21,105 bases of DNA from Priapulus caudatus. Its lineage: Eukaryota > Priapulida > Priapulimorpha > Priapulimorphida > Priapulidae. Position numbers and translations under genes: made by a program. The stretch covers positions 792,346-813,450 of the forward strand of contig NW_014577194.1 of NCBI RefSeq assembly GCF_000485595.1. Reading direction: 5' to 3'. Below, piece by piece: positions 17,228 through 21,105 of this stretch (position 1 is its first letter; each line of letters begins with the position of its first letter). The notes below the pieces were generated by a model. It was not told the DNA's origin. It ran no database searches and saw only the letters and a list, made by a program, of their open reading frames with translations.

Positions 17228-18439
17228 CCGAGATACTTTTCGATATATCGAACCGTACCCAGGGTACCCTCCAATAGTTACGTACTTTGGGGGACATAGA
17301 GCCTATCAGCCAAAGCTATATGTAAACAAACACGCGTGTTGCGAGGTGCGTCCTCCGATATCCATTTTGAGGCCTGCTAAGCCAAGCATAAAGCACGCGG
17401 GCAAGACGTCACGCACACAGCTACGTTCTTTGGCTAAAACAATCGAGTAGTGCGGTTAGGGATTTTCGGAATTATTTAATTTTAAGAAAAACTTTAATGT
17501 TCAATGAATGACGCACTCGTTCACTTCCGAAAACGGGTAAAAATGCCTAATTTTTCCACTTCGGTGCGAAATGCATCGGCCGGGTCTTTCATTATTTACG
17601 AAAAGCAAACAGTCTCGCCAAACACCTACACGCAGTAACGGGTCACGTCGTTGACGCCCCATTCATGCCCATCAACGAAGAAGGCGGGGCTTATTCTGAT
17701 TACGGATATGCGAAAATGCAACAGAAGGACGTAGCGCAGTGCGCTAAACAGCGTGTTATTTTCGTATTTGTGCCAAACTCTATCGTAGGAAACCATTCTA
17801 GCCTAGCAGAATGCACTAGTTCCTGAGATCGACGATTTAGTGGTCCAATGGGTCCCCATATTTAAAAATATAAGAGACCGGTGCGGCGTAAGCTGTGATT
17901 GGAAGACACAAAGTGTCAATCTTCGACGCGCCTCGGCATCATGGCCGCATCATGTCTCGTGCATGGCAGCCGCTTAGCATAATCATAGAGAATATAATAG
18001 CTTTAATAGCGGAATCATAGAGAAAACACAAACAGCTTTCGATATTATTTCGAATTATTTCGGTGTATTGGGTATTGCCGTGTTTATATTATGTTTATCA
18101 TTTATATCCAATATATTACATATAGAAAATGATTAGAACAACAAATTTTAATCATCTCCACATAAACCTAACCTAAATCCGAACCCAATCATCATCCCAG
18201 TCACATAATCCATAAATATAACCATCAACTTCAAGCATTATGTTGAATGATATATTATTGTAGTGAAATTGCGCTGTTAATTTATATAATACATACCCTG
18301 CCGATGCTTACACTGCAGGCCCTGCAATTTGACACAAAAGATTCTCGATCCGAATACTTCACTAGTCATACTAAAATTTCCTGTAGCGTGGCGGGAGACC
18401 TGACCTTCAGTTACAACAGCGCTGGAATCTGTCTGTTTA
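17228..18439. other. Gene-free stretch
   Basis: Begins with two further GGGTAC/GTACCC boxes (17247-17270). Later sequence holds GACACAAAGTGTC near 17905 and an ATG in strong context at 17940 opening only 13 codons (MAASCLVHGSRLA). 18160-18210 has AACCTAACCTAAATCC words. No exon is supported; the 86-codon frame at 17190-17450 starts inside the transposon arm. Confidence 0.35.
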
Positions 18440-18640
18440 CCTCCACCTAACGGAGTTGGAGGAAATTATGTGATCGCTATCGTGTGTTAGTGTGTTCGTG
18501 TGTTTGCGCGATCGATATTAGCGCGCCAGCGAGCCAGCCAGCCAGCCAGCGTAGCGAGCCAGCTCGTAACACATACATGTTACATGCTGGCGGAGGTATG
18601 CAATCTCCGTGAGTGCCCTCTGTCTAGTTTCTCTCTGGGG
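18440..18640 (+). repeat. CCTCC-hairpin interspersed repeat, copy 2
   Basis: CCTCCACCTAACGGAGTTGG...AGG forms the hairpin head, followed by AAATTATGTGATCGC, a GTGTGTT-rich tract and a CCAG repeat (18526-18562). It closes with GGCGGAGGTATGCAATCTCC and GAGTGCCCTCTGTCTAG. The head matches the minus-strand copy at 1120-1285 in order of parts. The GGCGGAGGT-ATGC-CTCC-GAGTGC ending is, from memory, how this repeat ends in other marine invertebrates. Internally rearranged or deleted. Confidence 0.5.
18526..18562. repeat. (CCAG)n short microsatellite
   Basis: GCGAGCCAGCCAGCCAGCCA followed by a GCGTAGCGAGCCAGC variant. Confidence 0.85.
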
Positions 18641-19639
18641 TTAGAGTGTATCTCAGCATAGATATATGAAATAAATTGCTCCCTTTCCTCCCTTGTCCCG
18701 AGGACAGCCTCCTTCTTCTTCTGCCGCCTTCAGCTATTTTCCCTGCCGCCTTTCTTCAGTCTCTCACCCCTCTTTCTCTCAGCAAGCTATATTATTCAGT
18801 TTTCTTTAGTCCGTATTGCACGTCTAAAACGGTGCTCGCGCATGCCCAATATCTCCAGAGAAGAAGAATATTTTGCAATCATTATGCATTTAAAATGAAG
18901 AGTAGTTATTCTAGCATATATATATATGCGCAATATATCACTAGAGGAGCTATATTTTGTGATGAATATGCAATTAATATGGTTAGGGGGTATCTCAGCA
19001 TAGATTTATGTAACAAAATATTATCAGTATATCTGTGTTTATAATTAGGACAGCGCCCTAGTCTGTAGGGTACAAAAGTCCTACTTCATCCCCTCCCGTC
19101 CTCCCTCTTGCCTCCATGGTCCCTCGCTCAGCCTCCTTCTTGTTCTGCCGCTTTCGGCTATCCTCTCTGCCGCCTTTCTTCAGTCACCTACCCCTCTTTC
19201 TTTCAGCAAGCTTATGCAGTTTTCTTCAGTCCGTATTGCACGTCTAAAACGGTGCTCGCGCATGCCCAATATCTCCAGAGAAGAAGAATATTTTGCAATC
19301 ATTATGCATTTAAAATGAAGAGGAGTCATCCTAGCATAGATATATATGGTAATATTCCATTAGTAGACCTTACTTAAGAAATAGGAAAAGGACATTGCAT
19401 GTAAGTCTCCGGCTGCATATACCAGTCAGTATACAATCTGGCTGCGTTAGTGTGTTAGCGTATGCGCAATATCTCACCAGAGGAGTAATATTTTGTGATG
19501 AATATGCATTTAATATAGTTAGGGGGTATCTCAGCAGAAATATATGGAATAAATTTTTATCGGTATCCTGTGTTTCTAATATTAGGACAGCGCTCTAGGT
19601 TGTAGGGTGCAAAACTCCTACTTCATCCCCTCCCGCCCG

Positions 19640-19866
19640 CGAATTTTTTTTTCCACTTGAGTTCCGGACCACAGCCAATCAGCGCACTCCATTCACTCGA
19701 CTTCCTCGAAGCAACAATGTAAAATGAATACCCCACCCCTAACTCTAACCCTAAGCCGTACCCGAACCCTAACACTAACTATAATCCAACCATATATATA
19801 CGAACCATATATTACAAAACACTATCTATGGTGGGTCCGGAACTGAAATGGGAAAAAAAAATTTCG
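19640..19866. mobile_element. MITE inserted in the tandem array (227 bp)
   Basis: Left end CGAATTTTTTTTTCCACTTG, continuing to AGTTCCGGACC, pairs with GGTCCGGAACTGAAATGGG and an A-run ending TTTCG at 19866. The array resumes at once with CCTCCCGTCC, while CCTCCCG also precedes the left end with four extra bases, so the insertion lies inside a unit junction. The interior carries degenerate CCCTAA repeats and an AACCATATATATAC word. No coding capacity. Confidence 0.75.
19735..19786. repeat. Degenerate CCCTAA telomere-like repeats
   Basis: CCCTAACTCTAACCCTAAGC, then GTACCCGAACCCTAACACTA: six or so units of CCCTAA with substitutions, inside the 227-bp MITE. The metazoan telomere repeat is TTAGGG/CCCTAA, but the tract here is short and decayed. 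Confidence 0.6.
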
Positions 19867-20590
19867 CCTCCCGTCCTCCCCCTTGCCTCCCTTGTCCCTC
19901 GCTCAGCCCACAGCTGCACACTGTGCAGATACAATTTTTGGTTCTGTATCATCAACAAATTCATGTTTTCATCTAAATTACTATCAATAGACCTCACTTA
20001 AGAAATAGGCAAAAGACATTGCATGTAAGGCCCCGGCTGCATATACCCGACAGTACACAATCTGGCTGCGTTAGTGTGTTAGCGCATGCGCAATATCTCA
20101 CCAGAGAAATTATATTTTGTGATGAATATGCATTTAATATGGTTAGGGGGTATCTCAGCATAAATATATGTAATAAATTTTTATCAGTATACCTGTGTTT
20201 ATAATTAGGACAGCGCCCTAGGTTGTAGGGTGCAAAACTGCTACTTCATCCCCTCCCGCTCTCCCCTTTGACCCTCGTTCAGCCCACAGCTGCACACTGT
20301 GCAGATACAATTTGGGGTTCTGTATCATCAACAAATTCATGTTTCCATCAAAATTACTATCAATATACCTCACTTAAGAAATAGGCAAAATAAATTGCAT
20401 GTAAGGCCCCGGCTGCATATACCAGTCAGTATACAATCTGGCTGCGTTAGTGTGTTAGCGTACATGCGCAATATCTCACCAGAAGAGTAATATTTTGTGA
20501 TAAATATGCATCTAATATGATTAGGGGGTATCACAGCATAGATTTATGTAATAAATTGTTATCAGTAGACCTGTGTTTATAAGTAGGCTG

Positions 20591-20754
20591 CTTAATAGTA
20601 TGTGCTGAGAGGAATCGTATTTTCTTACAAGTACGCAGAGAGGCGACAACTGGGAGTCGCTTGCCGTGTTGAATGTCTATCAGCAGGACTAACTTTAATG
20701 ATGAGAAGATGCCAATGTAGGATACCCTAAGCAGAATTATTTTGAACGTACAAT
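20591..20754. other. Junction between array and hAT remnant
   Basis: Unassigned sequence; the array similarity stops near 20587 and the transposon terminus begins at 20755. Confidence 0.4.
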
Positions 20755-21105
20755 CACTGGCGTAGCTTAGGGGGGGGCACAAGGGGGCCATGCCCCCCCC
20801 CCTGTTGATTGGCAAACAAAACAAAACAAATTTTTTCCCTTGCCTCTCACGCGTCTTCACAGGACTGGCCACAATTCCTGTTACTTCTGCATCTGCTGAA
20901 CGAACATTCTCTAAAATGAGCATTGTCAAGTCTAAACTTCGTTCTACAATGACCCAGCCACGATTCTCTGCTCTCATTCTCCTTTTCGTTGAACAGGAGT
21001 TAGTGAATGACATTAATATATGTCAACGAAATCCTCAAAATCTTCTGTGCAAAATCGACGAGAAGACTTGACTTTGGATTTTGAGATTTCTGCAGCAGAC
21101 AAAAA
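20755..21105 (+). mobile_element. Internally deleted hAT transposon, running off the window
   Basis: CACTGGCGTAGCTTAGGGGG at 20755 is the usual start of many animal hAT elements (CA-TGGCGTAGC followed by a G run), then a C run near 20793 that pairs with it. Only about 100 bases later the reading frame for the transposase C-terminus begins, so nearly all of the transposase (DNA-binding domain and RNase H-like core) is missing. The opposite terminus would lie beyond 21105. Confidence 0.7.
20790..21071 (+). pseudogene. hAT transposase C-terminal dimerisation domain fragment
   Basis: The frame encodes ATIPVTSASAERTFSKMSIV, then SKLRSTMTQPRFSALILLFV and EQELVNDIN, ending at a TGA at 21069. IPVTSASAER(T/S)FS-K---K--LRSTM-Q-R----L-L is the hallmark of the hAT family C-terminal dimerisation region, as in ZMYM1-like and hAT-5-type transposases. 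Intact hAT transposases are about 600-800 residues; this is under 80 recognisable residues. The first 25 codons derive from terminal G/C-rich sequence and an A-rich stretch rather than transposase. The overlapping 160-codon minus-strand frame is a shadow. It is unlikely to be active. Confidence 0.85.

Larger units (their letters stand above)
18637..20590. repeat. Complex tandem array of about 200-620-bp units
   Basis: A core reading GCGCAATATCTCACCAGAGG, then TATTTTGTGATGAATATGCA and TTAGGGGGTATCTCAGCATA, recurs. Good copies start near 18927, 19463, 20083 and 20463 (the last cut short at 20587); a partial core is at 18641; two diverged copies start near 18838 and 19258. Diverged copies share a CTCCTTCTT...CTGCCGCCTTTCTTCAGT leader (18708, 19133). 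The others share an ACTTAAGAAATAGG...GGCTGCATATACC leader (19371, 19994, 20374). An AGCCCACAGCTGCACACTGT block occurs at 19906 and 20282. Units commonly end CTACTTCATCCCCTCCCG. Plus-strand frames of 61-122 codons repeat one peptide theme across units and are probably not genes. Confidence 0.85.

Noticed and set aside
17935-17985. ATG in strong context opening MAASCLVHGSRLA
   Set aside because: Stops after 13 codons and no donor site precedes the stop convincingly.
20531-21013. 160-codon minus-strand frame
   Set aside because: Antisense to the hAT dimerisation fragment and terminal G/C runs; also extends into the tandem array.

Overview
This looks like nuclear DNA of a metazoan, most likely an aquatic invertebrate. 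There are no long open frames and no bacterial-style gene packing. Simple-sequence DNA is abundant. The best coding candidate is an exon that ends at a splice donor, and the mobile DNA is of animal DNA-transposon type (hAT dimerisation-domain remnant, CAGGG...CCCTG elements, MITEs). Two copies of a CCTCC-hairpin repeat resemble, from memory, a repeat family common in marine invertebrates. The species cannot be named from this window.

Layout. 1-860: unremarkable DNA with a degenerate TCATTGTTC-type repeat. 865-1117 and 3357-3645: two copies of one long-TIR MITE in opposite orientation; 1120-1285: a CCTCC-hairpin repeat abutting the first. 1427-2280: (CACG)n/(TGCG)n microsatellites with higher-order duplications. 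2884-3115 and 4098-4854: polypyrimidine tracts, the second about 750 bp of almost pure CT. 5249-5326: a possible first coding exon (+). 5330-8400: mostly featureless, with two short inverted-repeat elements. 8580-8918: a convincing first coding exon on the minus strand, polyglutamine-rich, ending in a CAG|GTGAGG donor; its later exons were not found. 9500-15820: AT-rich DNA with many very short hairpin elements and a 468-bp hAT-like MITE at 11814-12281. 16176-17227: three mobile elements nested inside one another. 18440-18640: second CCTCC repeat. 18637-20590: a complex tandem-repeat array interrupted by a 227-bp MITE that carries degenerate telomere-like repeats. 20755-21071: a hAT remnant consisting of a terminal sequence joined directly to the C-terminal dimerisation domain.

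The most unusual signal is a set of eight tiny (35-72 bp) palindromic elements, each beginning CARGAG-like and ending with its complement. Outside the terminal hexamer their arms share little. Three are flanked by perfect 7-bp direct repeats (ATATTAT, ATACTAG, ATAAAAT). They look like a family of minimal hairpin transposons that I cannot assign to a known superfamily.

No RNA genes, CRISPR arrays, operons or origins were seen. The window is mainly a record of repeat activity around at most one or two gene starts.
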